Shown here piece by piece: positions 1 to 11,400 of a DNA stretch of 64,000 nt (position 1 is its first letter; each line of letters opens with the position of its first letter). The stretch comes from Albifimbria verrucaria. Taxonomy: Eukaryota; Ascomycota; Sordariomycetes; Hypocreales; Stachybotryaceae. The DNA is taken from positions 806,001 through 870,000 of the forward strand of contig JAHREC010000062.1 of NCBI GenBank assembly GCA_020081605.1. The letters are read 5' to 3'. Below the pieces are notes generated by a model. The model saw nothing but the letters and a program-made list of their open reading frames with translations, was not told the origin of the DNA and did no database searches. A program made the translations under genes and the position numbers.

Positions 1-44
1 AGTCGTGCTCTCATTTGTTTCACACAGATCTTCAATGCAGATGC

Positions 45-1197
45 CTATTCCACAGTCACACCCCAACGCTCCATCATTTCAGCGCCAAACGTGGCTTCAA
101 GCATCACCATCGTAAACTCATCAACCTTGTCGGGCGTGCTTTGTGCAAACAGGCTTACTGTTCCCTCCTGTGGCACAAAGCCAGCATCTGCTTCATGACA
201 TATCTTGCTCCAAGCAGTCGCAGACTTGGCCGCCCAAGCACCTTGCTTCGATGTGTACATTAAGAATCCCTGGCACGGCGCCGAGCCATATTTAAAGATT
301 TCGTAAACTGTCTCTATGCCAAGTGCGACTGCTCGCGTTCGACGGACGCTTTCGGCGAGAATCCAAGCGTACCAAAGCATCTCTGTGGTGCTCAAGGATG
401 CAAATCTTAATCCCATTCCGCGGTCGGCGTTGTGTTTTTCGAGTAGGCATTGACCCGAGCTGCATTTCTGCACAGTTCCATCGACCATTTGCTTGATCCA
501 TTTCTTGTACGTCGATGACCGTGACTCGGCTAGATAGATCTGGCGAATATTGCCACTGAAGTAGCCAATGTATTGGTAGGCCATCAAGGCTTGAACGCGC
601 ACAACATGCTCAAACACATCCAAGTCTTCGGTGCAATCATCTTTTACTAATTCAGTAGCTCTGTCTGCGATGATACGCCATACTAAATCTTCGTTTTCCT
701 CCGTCATGTTGAAATATAGCCCTAGCGAGCTATATGCATCCTGAATGACGCGTGGGAAGCGGAAAGAATATAGACGAGAATGAACAAAAGGGCATTCCCT
801 AGTGTAGCCCACTGCCGTAGCCACTCTCAATACAATTCTTGAATCTTTTCACAATCGCGGGACTTTCGTGTTTGTGAGTGTACTCAGGAACATTTTGGAT
901 GAACCACGTATCGGCGGCCAGAAACCAAGGGAGTTGGTCATCGACTGGAAATGATGGGGCAAGAAGCATATCAAGTAGCTCGGCGTCATCTGAAATGGTA
1001 TGGCTGCGCTTTTCAACCGGCTCTGGCCTGACATCCGGGCTGCTCTCGCTGCTCGAAGCATAGAAAACATACGAGGGTTTTGGCTGATAAACACAGCTTA
1101 GCCGCAGTTTGACGCATCGACTACAGCTCGGCAGCTGCTTCCAGCATTTTCGCTTCGCCCTTGTGCATCCCTCGCATGATTTTACACCGGCAATCAT
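45..1197 (-). pseudogene. Zn(II)2Cys6 transcription factor, frame broken twice
   Basis: Fungal-specific DNA-binding regulator acting in the nucleus. The N-terminus carries a complete C6 zinc cluster at about residues 8-36 (CEGCTRAKRKC, then CSRCVKLRLSC), so the start at 1197 is firm. The rest is the usual alpha-helical regulatory region without named motifs. The frame from 1197 stops at 799, and the remainder reads in another frame from about 794 down to 45. Between about 827 and 794 a third frame gives WLRQWATLGN, which fits the family's conserved WLRQW segment before CPFVHSRLY. Two separate one-base losses (near 826 and near 794) therefore explain the break; neither lies in a long homopolymer. 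It is divergent from the SDR at 1769 and could have regulated it. The family call is strong; whether the gene is dead or mis-sequenced is open. Confidence 0.8.
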
Positions 1198-1768
1198 GTT
1201 GGTCTGTCGGCGGAGCTTGGTACAGAAGGATAGAGCTGGCCTGCCGAGAAGAAATGACGGTCGCGGACCTAACTATGCTCACCATGGATTTCTAATCGCC
1301 GTTGATCTCCACCCTGGTAAAACGTGCGGATTCTAGCCTGAAGTAGCTAGCTCTCCGCAGCGTCCTCCTCCAAGTTTCCCGCACCCGCGGGCCTCTAACC
1401 GTAACAGAGAGATGACCAGGTGGTTTTGTCATTCGTGATTGTTTCGATCGGCCTTATGATTTGTTGGCATGACCTGTGCGAAGTGTGTTCGCTTGTAAGG
1501 AGTATGCAATGACACAATTTGTGATGCCCAAATCGGCTTCGTAATCTTGAGGCATTACGCAAACACGGATATTGGCCATAGATTAATACGGGTCGAAGGA
1601 TTATGTTGGTGTTGAGGCTATCTTCAGGCCATGTGTATAAGAAGATTGATATGGTCAAGATAGAAGAGTTGGAAGTCAGAATTCGGGAACAAAGTCTTCC
1701 ACTCAATTCAGCCCCATCCAATTCCTCCACCGATTTCTTAATTAAAATACCATCAACAAATTCTCGCC
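1198..1768. promoter_or_regulatory. Divergent intergenic region, C6 factor / SDR
   Basis: This 571 bp gap separates two divergently transcribed genes and must hold both promoters. There is a short pyrimidine-rich stretch before the SDR start, but I see no convincing CGG-pair operator or other named site. The small ORFs here have no recognisable products. Confidence 0.4.
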
Positions 1769-2804
1769 ATGGCTACTCAACATGTCTTGACTGATTTCAC
1801 TTCCATTCTTCGTAAAGAAGAGTATGAAGCCATTTCTCCTTCCCGCTCAGAACTCAATCAGGCTGGTCGCACCGTGTTAGTAACTGGTGGATCTGATGGT
1901 ATTGGTCTTGGCATCGCGAAGGCCTTTATCACTGCCTCGGCGGCAAGAGTTATCATTATCGGCAGAAGCACTGAGAGATTGTCGCGAGCCCGCAAGGAGC
2001 TAGAGCAAGTTGCTGAAAGTCAGGGCAAGAACACGCATATCCTCGCAGAATCGTGCGATGCTACAGACAAGAAAAGTGTCGATGCCCTCTGGGCAGGGTT
2101 CAAGGAGGACAATATCACGATAGACGTGCTTGTGCTCAACGCGGCCAAGTTCGCCACTGCTCAGCCGCTACTTGAAGTCGACGAGGAAGAACTCTGGTCA
2201 CAGTTCGAGGCCAATGTCCGGGCTCCTTATGATTTCGCAAAAGATTTTACAACCAACCAGGCGAAGAATCTCGGGTAAGTCAGCAGGTCAGATATTCATA
2301 GCATGTTACTAACAAATGCGTATAGGCTCTCCTATATACCTCAACCATGGGCATCAACACGTTCTTCGACTTTCAATTTGCTGCCGGTGCTGCCAGGCCG
2401 AGCTATACCTTGACTAAGAACTCGGGTACTCTACTGATGCAGTTGATCGCGAGAGATGTTGATCCTGCCAAAATGCAGGTCATCAGCTTCCATCCCGGTA
2501 ACATATTCACTGCGCCCTTCGCAGAGGCTGGGTTCAAAGAAGAGGACTTCCCATTCGAGAAAGGTCAGTGCTTCTGTGTCCCCTTAATTACATGACTATT
2601 AACTTTGCCATTGCAGTCTCTCTTCCCGCAGCATTCGCAGTCTGGGCTGCATCTAAGGAAGCCCGTTACCTCCATGGGCGATTCGTTTGGGCACCTTGGG
2701 ATGTGAATGAATTGAAGGGCGAAGAATTTCGAAAGCGACTTGAAAATGATCCCTTTTATCTTAGATTGGGAGTGGACGGATTGAGGGGTGGTTTCAAGGT
2801 TTAG
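1769..2804 (+). CDS. Short-chain dehydrogenase/reductase (SDR), splice frame does not close
   Basis: NAD(P)-dependent oxidoreductase of the classical SDR fold; substrate unknown. Exon 1 (1769-2274) has the nucleotide-binding TGGSDGIG motif near residue 39 and an NAA motif near residue 124. The exon from about 2326 to 2563 carries the active-site type YTLTK (Tyr-x-x-x-Lys), and exon 3 (2617-2804) gives the C-terminus. Intron 2 (2564-2616, GTCAGT..GCAG) keeps frame. Intron 1 has a clean GTAAGT at 2275 and TATAG ending at 2325, but joining them leaves two bases and does not enter the frame of TSTMGINTFF. Another frame at 2328 reads SPIYLN, suggesting a few bases are missing around 2345. Divergent from the C6 factor. 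Catalytic residues are present; function depends on whether the break is real. Confidence 0.8.
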
Positions 2805-3646
2805 GATGGCTGGTTTAGATTGTAGCTTAGGTCACTGGAATCTTTGACAAGACTCTTGATAACCATGGTAGAGACTGGCGCAGTTGCAACTACTTTGCTC
2901 TAGTGCTAGTTACTGATCTTAGGAAAACCGTATCATAGCTTGAACATCCGGGCTAGACTTTCACTTGTGGATATTCTGAACCCAGCCTTTTATTCCCTGT
3001 GCTTGGCACTCATACAGCATCCCAGAATAGTATTAGACTCTTGTCCTTCATACCTCAAGAGATAATACCGTCTTTCATAAGAAGCTTGTATATGTTCGTT
3101 CCCTCAATCAATGCCACCATATGGGAACTTGGTTTAGTATGAGAAGCGCTACCCTAAGGCATTCGGGTAGGGCCGAAGGGTGTCCGAGTTGAAGCAAGCA
3201 GAGTCCTTTCAAAAAGGATTACGTTCGAAATGACCTCACGTACTACATTCCAAGCGAAATCCAATCACGAGAACCCAATATATTGCAACGTGGTTTAAAT
3301 AATCCAACTGATAGAAATTACCCTTGTGTGACCCAGCAACTAGTCTCATATGATGATGCCTGCTTGCTCAATCCAGCAGCAAGTTTATCCCTACTCGGAC
3401 ATCATGAAGGCATCATAATCGGGTTATAACAAGTTGAGGAATGTAATCAAGGTAACAAATCGTCTTAATAATGATAGATATGGCTGTCTAGTGTCGATGT
3501 TCATACGTCGGTCTTAAATTTTGCAACGCAACATGGATCAATTTGTAGAAGTGAAAAAGTGTATGATATTAATACCGCTACTACTGAGGACTCATCCACT
3601 ACTCCAGAAACCACCTCACGCCTTCTATGCGTCTAGCAATGCATTT
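2805..3646. other. Intergenic, between convergent SDR and MFS genes
   Basis: This 842 bp region holds the 3' flanks of two converging genes. I see no ORF with a recognisable product, repeat or RNA gene. Confidence 0.4.
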
Positions 3647-5572
3647 TTAGTAAGCAAATCGGAAGTCCAGACGCTTGTTACCGTCCTGCTCACGGGCAGC
3701 GACATCAGTCTGGTACTCGATCTTCTCCTGCGGAGACATGGCGTCCCAAATCTGGGCCTTCTTCTTGTTGAGGTGCATAAGATAGGTACGCTGCACCATG
3801 AAGGCGGTCAAACCAACTGCAAGAATGGAAATGCAGACAGTGTTTCCAGTCTTGTAGTAAGGGCCATCCCACTTTCGGTAAATCTGGCTACCAACAAGAC
3901 TTCCACTGATGAAGGAGTTAGTAGGGTGAACTAAAGATGGAAATCAAGAGGTAGATGGCTTACATTTGGACAATGACGTTGTATGTGGCAGCAGTGATTG
4001 CTCGCTTCTTGACGTCGAAAGTGTTCTCGGAAATCCAGGAGCTGACAAGCGGGTGGAAGTAAGGGTATCCAGAGATCAGTGTGATAAGAGAGTATCGACC
4101 CCAGTCGCGTCCGCCATCAGGGATGGTGAGGAGCGCAGTGAAGAGGGGCAAGTTCCAGAAAGCACCAAAGAAGCAGTGGAAAGCTCGCTCGTTGAAGTAC
4201 TCAGACGAGTATGCAAGCGCCAGCATAGTGAAGATCTGAAGTGCGGCAGAGGGAGCAGTGAGCAGGTTGGACTGGAGAGTCGTGAACTTGCCCACACGCT
4301 TGAGAGTGAGGGTAAGGTAGGCCTGGACGGGCGTCGCGGGAATGTAGGCGACGAGACCAATGAAGTAAAGACCCCACATGGACTTGTCGCTCCAGGCGGC
4401 CTTGATGTCCTTGAAAGTGGCAGGCTCCTTGATAGCGGTAAGACCCTTGGCAGGGTCATCACGAAGGATACGGTTGACCATGATGATCTCCTCTCGCTCG
4501 GTGTACCATCCATTGCGGAATACAAGAGACTTAGTTCCGACGGGAGAGGTAGGCAGCCAAGCGAAAGAAATGATACCAAGGATCATGGTGAGGATACCTT
4601 CTAGGAGGAAAAGCCAGAACCAACCGGGGCGGCCTCCAACACCTCGCATCTCGAGAAAACCGGCAGCAAGCAAAGCCGAAATGACACCTGGCCATGTTAG
4701 TTACTGTCAAAGTAGTTTGCGAACCATTAGATTGACTTACGAGCAACGTTCAGGGTGGACCAGAAGGCGGCGAGGCGAACAGAAAGCTCGCGAGAGGTGT
4801 AGAAGTAGGTAGCCATCAAGATGGCACCGGGAATGAAACCACCCTCAAAGAGACCAATGAAGGCACGAGTGACGTAGAAACCGGTACGGTTGTGCATGAA
4901 GGCCTGGAAAGCAGCTGCAAAAGGTTAGAAATATTCACGGTGTATTGCACATCGCTAAGTTATTGGCAACTTACAGACAGTGCCCCAGCAGCACATCAGC
5001 TATAAAGCATTATTAGCGTTGAGCTTCCACTGTAAGGGTAATATAATGAGCTTACCGTAGGAAGAACATATTTGAATCCATAACGCTTGGTGAGGAACTG
5101 AACGGGAATTCAGCAAAGAGGAAGCAAACAAGCTGAATTGTGGTTCCCTGCGTGGTGTTAGCAGAGTAGTTGGATGGCTCGACAGCAATTGCTTACGTTG
5201 TTGTAGTCGTCAGTGGTCAACTTCAACTCGTCCAAGAGGTTGTCGGCAAGGGTGTTGGAAAGGTTACCACGATCAAGTTGCAGACCGAAGAACTGATGCG
5301 AAAGTTAGCAATTGCTATTCAAATAAACTGTACTGCAGCCTTACCATAACACAAAGCCAGAAGAGCAAGCGCATGTCGGTCTTGCGAACCAAGATGCGCT
5401 CCTCCTCAGGCGACCAGGTCACCTCGGGGTCGAAGCGATGGTGACCCTCGTATGTCTCATGGGGAGGGACAGTGGAGTGGATGTTCTGTCGTCCAACGGC
5501 GACGTGCTTGTCCAACTCCTCCACTTGGTTCTGCGCTCCGATGGAGCGGGCCTCAATGTCGTCGGCACCCAT
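3647..5572 (-). CDS. MFS transporter, allantoate permease (Dal5) family
   Basis: Twelve-helix plasma-membrane symporter of the fungal Dal5/anion-cation symporter family, whose members carry allantoate, nicotinate, pantothenate, biotin or sulfonates. Reading from ATG 5572, exons are about 5572-5345, 5292-5197, 5147-5054, 4999-4974, 4914-4741, 4687-3964 and 3905-3647. Visible family features are a charged N-terminus, the helix 1 segment [13 protein letters not shown], the loop FLTKRYGFK, and [13 protein letters not shown] around helix 6. The C-terminus ends RLDFRFAY. In exon 3 the frame breaks at the GGG run 5104-5106: one further base restores [12 protein letters not shown]. It is divergent from the TauD dioxygenase at 6430 with an 857 bp shared upstream region, which suggests joint control. 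Substrate is not decided by the sequence. Confidence 0.85.
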
Positions 5573-6429
5573 GGCTGCTATGGAAGGGAAGCGAAGCGAG
5601 CTGCGGATAGATCGACGCTATACTGCTAAGATGCAACGAGTGCACAGCGAACCAAGATACGCACAAGAACGGATCAGATCGTTCGATGCAGAGTAAATGG
5701 GACGACGCTGAGCCACTAAATCAACCAAGTCGACAGACTAGATCGATCTGCTTCCCTCAAGAGAATGCACACAACCGCGGCAAATAACGGTTGAAAGACG
5801 GCACTGCACGGGAACGAACCGGACCAATTGAGGAAGTTGCATTCAGGCCATGTTATATGTCTGCTGGCTTGACTGGTAGACTCTCCGGTCCCCTTGTCAG
5901 GCAATCTCACTGACAATCAGTGTAACGCCAGAATCCCAGACATCGATTCGGCATCAATCAGAGGCTAAGCTCGCCAGTAGCGCGCACGTCATGGCGTACT
6001 CCTCTCCTTCTTGGGAGACAATGCATCTATAGCGCCGGGGCCACCATCCCATTTGAGGAACAAGACCGGCAACAGTCGCATCATCATTGCTGGATCGGAG
6101 AGCATGCCGCTCTACCCCTCTGCTGGCCCCATGTGCCGAGGTCTTAGTCTCACTGGGGTAGGCTGGGTCGCTGGGTAGATAAACTGGGGCTGCGTCCAGG
6201 GGTATTGACAGATTTGAAGTTTGGCCCGGTTGTTGCTGGCCGAGACTAGGAGTCTTCTGGTCCCCAGTCGCACTTATAAGACCATGTTGCCATCGTCAGC
6301 CTGTCTGACGTGATTGAGGCTCCTGCATGGTTTCAGACGCTATATATGCTAAATGAGCACAACGCACAATTCCCTGGTCCAATCACGCACACATTAAGCA
6401 CATTCCAACCAACCAACAAGTCGAGAACC
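5573..6429. promoter_or_regulatory. Shared upstream region, MFS transporter / TauD dioxygenase
   Basis: 857 bp between two divergent genes that look functionally linked. I scanned for palindromic ATGRYRYCAT-like (Cys3/Met4-type) and GATA-cluster sites and found none that is convincing. No other gene is seen. Confidence 0.4.
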
Positions 6430-7614
6430 ATGCCTTCAGCAATTCCTAGCAACGGTTCCGACCAGGCGGCCACCATTATCGGTGGCCATCCCGAATCCAG
6501 ACCCCGCCTTGCCGGCCCTTTGGCCTACGCCGGGACCCTGGACTCCTTCACCCATGCCGATGTCACCCCGTCATTGGCCGTGAATTCACGGGCCTCGATG
6601 TTCAAGACCTGCTCAAGGGTTCCGACGACCAGATCCGGGACCTGGCTGTCACCATCTCCCAGCGTGGAGTTGTTTTCATCCGCGGCCAGGGACATGTCTC
6701 CCCGACCGAGATGAAGGATCTGATGCTGAGAATCACCGCAGCTGCTGGATCTCCCGAGTCGTCGGGTCTGCATGTGCATCCCTCACCGAGGAGGGTAGCG
6801 AACTGGGTGATCAGATCAGCGTCATCTCCAGCGCCAAGCAGAAGAAGGGTGGCGGCTTGACCCATCAGCTCAGCGATGTGAGCCGTTTTGCCAGCAACGG
6901 ATGGCACAGCGACATGTAAGCATTTGCTTCCTGCTCGGCTTCGTTTCCCGAGGAAATTAAAAATTGACCCGTTCTGTAGCACCTTTGAGAAGGTCCCTCC
7001 GACTATGCTATGCTCAAGATCCACACTCTGCCGGCCACCGGTGGCGATACTGTGAGTGCCCCTACTTCGCTGATGGGTCTATGACAGTAGCTAATATCGT
7101 TTCAGCTCTGGGCCTCTGGATACGAAATCTACGACCGTCTTTCCCCTGCCATTCGAACCCTTCTCGAGGGCCTGACCGCCACCCACGACGCCAACTTCTT
7201 CCACGACGAGGCCCGCCGACTTGGCAACCCTCTTCGCAAGGACCAGCGCGGGTCTCCCTCAACCAGGGCGAGGATCTTACAGCTGTGCACCCCATTATCA
7301 GAACCAACCCCGTCACTGGCTGGAAGTCCGTTTACGTGAACAAGGGCTTCACCAAGCGTATCAATGGCGTGACCAAGGACGAGAGCGACATGCTCCTCGG
7401 CTATCTGTTCAACCTCTTGACCCAGAACCACGACGCCCAGGTCCGATTCAAGTGGCAGCAGGGCGACATTGCCATCTGGGACAACCGTAGCACCTTCCAC
7501 TGTGCCACTTACGATTACGCTGAGGACAGGGCTGGCGACCGTGTGTGCAGTTTGGGAGAAGCTCCTTACCTGGACCTCAAGAGCACTGGACGCAGAGAGG
7601 CGCTGGGAATCTAA
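6430..7614 (+). CDS. TauD/TfdA-family Fe(II)/2-oxoglutarate dioxygenase, frame broken four times
   Basis: Oxidises a small acid (taurine or another sulfonate in the best-known relatives) using 2-oxoglutarate and iron. Exons are 6430-6915, 6980-7051 and 7106-7614; introns are 6916-6979 and 7052-7105. The iron site is visible: NGWHSD supplies the His-x-Asp pair and STFHCATYDY supplies the distal His. The intended protein is about 360 residues, normal for the family. Four one-base shortfalls interrupt it, all in C runs: 6566-6569, 6780-6782, 6995-6997 and 7256-7258. Adding one C at each gives one continuous family-like protein, including DVQDLLKG, HVHPLTEEG, FEKVPSDYAM and RGSPLNQGEDL. Four identical-type faults with intact catalytic residues argue for sequence error rather than decay. 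Partner of the divergent MFS transporter. Confidence 0.85.
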
Positions 7615-8483
7615 AACGACTAATGTAAAAGCATAATGGTAGCGTGATTTAATCAATAGAGAACTATCTCATTTACATTGTGCATGGCCGAGCGTAAACT
7701 AATCAGAAGCAATGCAGCCAGTTCAGTTATGACTCAAGTTTCTATCCCTTTGTTTAGACCGATGACTCGACATTACATGGTAGGAAACCAGAGCTAGACT
7801 GAACGCGGGCGCTATCGTTTGACCAGGAGACCTGGCTACAAGGCGCGTGGCTGGTACTGTAACTTAGCGTTAAGTTTACGATCCGTCACTATGCTTAATA
7901 ATTGCTCTTTGGACTATCGTGACTGGTTTTAGCTTCTCCGGTTCAAGGAAACTGAGCAGGCTAGACTGGTCAGCGATGCCGGTCAAGCCGGCGGTCTTGT
8001 CCTAATCACACTTGAACACTTCACTTATCCACAGTTCCCAAGCACGAATCTGGCAAAGATATGGGGATACTTAGTGGTTTTTCTCACACACTAAGCCTCA
8101 GCTGGGGTAACTATAATTGCGTGATCGTCGTTTATTTAGCGGAGAAGCCTCCTGATTCCCCAGAGTTGTGGAGCTCAAACCGTTGGTTTTCGGCGGGCTC
8201 CGTCTTCGCAGCAATTGATGAGCTTATCTACGCTCTGGTCTCGTTTTATGATTGGTGGCAAACCGAGACAATGTCATAATTCACATGCCAGTATACGCAG
8301 GGACATGACGGCATTCAAATTTTCCAATATAATGCATGGGTGGTTGAGTGGAATAGTGCTCGGATGTTGCCCATATTTGTCCAAGGGCGTGCCGGCACGT
8401 TTCCGTCGTGCAGGAGGTTGTTTAATGATTTGGCTTAAAAATTCTCAGTATAGACGTTTCTATGTTAATTTACACATGTCAGT
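7615..8483. other. Intergenic, between TauD and ABCC 3' ends
   Basis: 869 bp between convergent genes. No ORF with a recognisable product, no repeat array and no RNA gene seen. Confidence 0.4.
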
Positions 8484-11400
8484 TCAGTTTCCTCCGGCTC
8501 TCCACAGATCTCCAAATCTGCTGTTCTCAACCTCGACCAGTTGCCGTGGGCTTCCAATCTCTACAACCTCTCCTTTGTCCATGACGACCACTCTATCAAA
8601 GTCCATGATCATGTCCAATCGATGGCTAACAGCCATTATGGTGTAATTCTCAAACTCAACGCTGATAATCTCTTGCATGGTCCGCTCAGTCTTGAGGTCG
8701 ACGCTAGAGCTCACCTCGTCTAGCAGGAGTATGCCTCCTTCTGAGCCGCCACCACCAAGGCCAAGACTCTTTGCGCGAATCCGTCTTCGCAGGACGACGC
8801 GCGCAAGCGAGAAGAGCTGACGCTGGCCTTGGCTTAGAGTCCCGGAGCACATATCTGCTTGTAATCCACCACGTTCCTGTATAAATGGCCAAAGCCCAAC
8901 AGTTTCTAGGACCGCCTGACACTCTGTAACTGTCGCAGAATCAAATGGATCCAGGTTCTCCTGCACTGTAGTTCCATCTGGAAGGAAGACACAATCCTGC
9001 GGAACAGCGAGAAGTCGCATTCGTAAGGTTTGGCGTTCGAGCTTGCTCAACGATACACCATCAATGAAAACATTGTCAGGAGTGTCAGATACCGGCTCGA
9101 GAAGCTTCATAACAAGTGCAACGAGACTGGATTTTCCACTACCAGTGCGTCCACAGATAGCAATCTTCTCACCTCCATTGACTGTCAGCTTAATATTGCG
9201 AAGTGCTAATTTTGGCGGCTCGGTTGTGGAAGTGGTGTCGCTGCTAGAATTTCCATTAACAAATTGCAACAAGGGTCTTTACCGTTGATCAGACTTACCC
9301 GTAGCTCGCAGACACACCCTTGAACTCGATTTCTCCCTTGACTGGCCACTCCTCAGAAGGGCGTATAACCTCTTGTTCTTGGTCCTCTGGTTTGACTGTT
9401 TCATGGAAGGCCCTCACTCGGGCAATTGCACCAATAGATGTCTCGAGCTGAGTATAGTGCATGACAATCTCTGATAGTGTCTCTCCAAAGGACATTAGTG
9501 TGACCAAAGACGCTCCAGTGAAACCAGAATTTGAATCCATCTTAACAGCCAGAGCAGTAAGGGCAACTGCTAAGGCCATGACCACAAGCTTCAGCACAAG
9601 CACAAGCCATTGCTGTATCATGGTGAGGAGGTAGGCTGGGCGCTGAGATGTGTCAAGCAGACACATGCTTTTTGCCTTATCTTCGTCAATAAAACCGAAG
9701 GCACGGATGGTCACGATACCCTTCGTTGTGTCTAGGAAATGAGCACTAGAATCACCGATCGTTAGCTTGCTATGCTTCAGGTCTCGGGTGAGCTGCGACC
9801 ATAATTCGAAACTCGACACTTACTAAAGAGGACTTTTCGCTTCCAGATCCAACAATCTCAGCTGTCTAGAAGTGCGCAGATAAAATCTCTGTACGATCCA
9901 GAGCAAGGCGAAAAGGAATGGATAGCTAATAGCCATATACGGAGATGATGTGACAAGTACAGCAGCAGCTCCGAGAGCTAGAAAGACGGAGAACAATGTG
10001 TTCGTCAGTGAGTTCGGTAGAGTCATGTCTATGAGATTCAGATCTTGAGAAAACAGATTCAAGATAACACCTTGGTCCGTGACAGTGAAGAACTGCAAGA
10101 ATTGATTAGTATCTGCCAGCTATGGTTGATAGGGAAAATCGAGTCAAACGTACCTTCAAGGGAGCGAGAACCAGTGTCTTTAACATAAGCTGGTGAATAT
10201 TTGCGCCTGATTTGGCAACCGCAACGATGAAAATCATGAAACAAAGAGACGCTACAGACAATAGCACACCGCCTTCTATGAGACCGTAGATACCCATATA
10301 AAAGGCAAACGAGTGGCTTGGTGTTTCAGACATTCCATCATCGGACCAAAACTTGAGCCAGACTGTCGCGAAGTTATGAAGACCGCCGATCAAGGCGCCT
10401 GATAGCACAGCAAGAATAGCAGTGATGTATCCCACTGGAGAGAATTAGCCACTACTTTGATATTGGGCTTGTTGTGTGTACTTACTACTTTTGAAATAGT
10501 GCTTGTAAACTGTACGATCTCCAGTCTGCCGCGCCTTGTCCGTTTCAGAACTAACAGAAGCTATTGTGCTAACTTTTCTTAAAGGCTCAGTAGGTGACTC
10601 TAAGGATGCAATGCTGGGCGCGGTGATTTCGGAAGACGCTTCGCTAGCCCTAGAGGATTTGATGTCGAGACTTTGAATATAACCATTGTTCTCTGTCAAC
10701 TGCTTGAATGCGCCTTGTTCAGCAATCGTGCCATCTTGCGCTAAGGCAACAATGTGGTCCGCAAATGGGAGATGACGAATAGAATGAGTGCAGAGTAAAG
10801 TAGTGGTTTTACGTCGCTTGAGAAGACCTTCTGGACCAAAGACCCTTTGGAAAACCTGGTCCTCGGTATCGGCATCAAGACCACTGAATACGTCGTCAAA
10901 TATGAGAAGGTCTGTATGCAGATACAAAGCTCTGGCTAGAGATACACGTTGGCGTTGGCCACCACTTAGAGTGATTCCATTGCTTCCGATATTGGTTCTA
11001 TCACCCGAAGGCAAGTTCTCAAGATCAAATCTAAGCATTGTGGCATCAATAACTTCTGCGTATCTTCTTTCGTCGTAAGAAGAAAAGCCAATGATATTGT
11101 CTCTCAGAGAGCCATCGGACAGAAATGCGCTAATACAACAGTTAGCACACAGCATCTGGTGTTGAGCGTCTAGCGAAGCAGCTACTCTAGTAGCATTACA
11201 ACCCGTGGTTGGCTGACTTACATCTGATCGCAGAATCCTATGCGAGGAAATTTGGTGTTGATTTCGACCCTGCCCTCACTCACGGGGATTTCTCCCAGCA
11301 AGGCTTTTGTGAGGGTTGACTTTCCACTCGCAATAGGTCCTACAACAACAGTAAGATAGGACTTGGGTACTTCCAGATTGATGTTTCGCAGTGCCATCTT

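Noticed and set aside
3966..4604. 212-codon plus-strand ORF over the MFS gene
   Set aside because: Antisense shadow of a clear MFS exon; charged composition with no family features.
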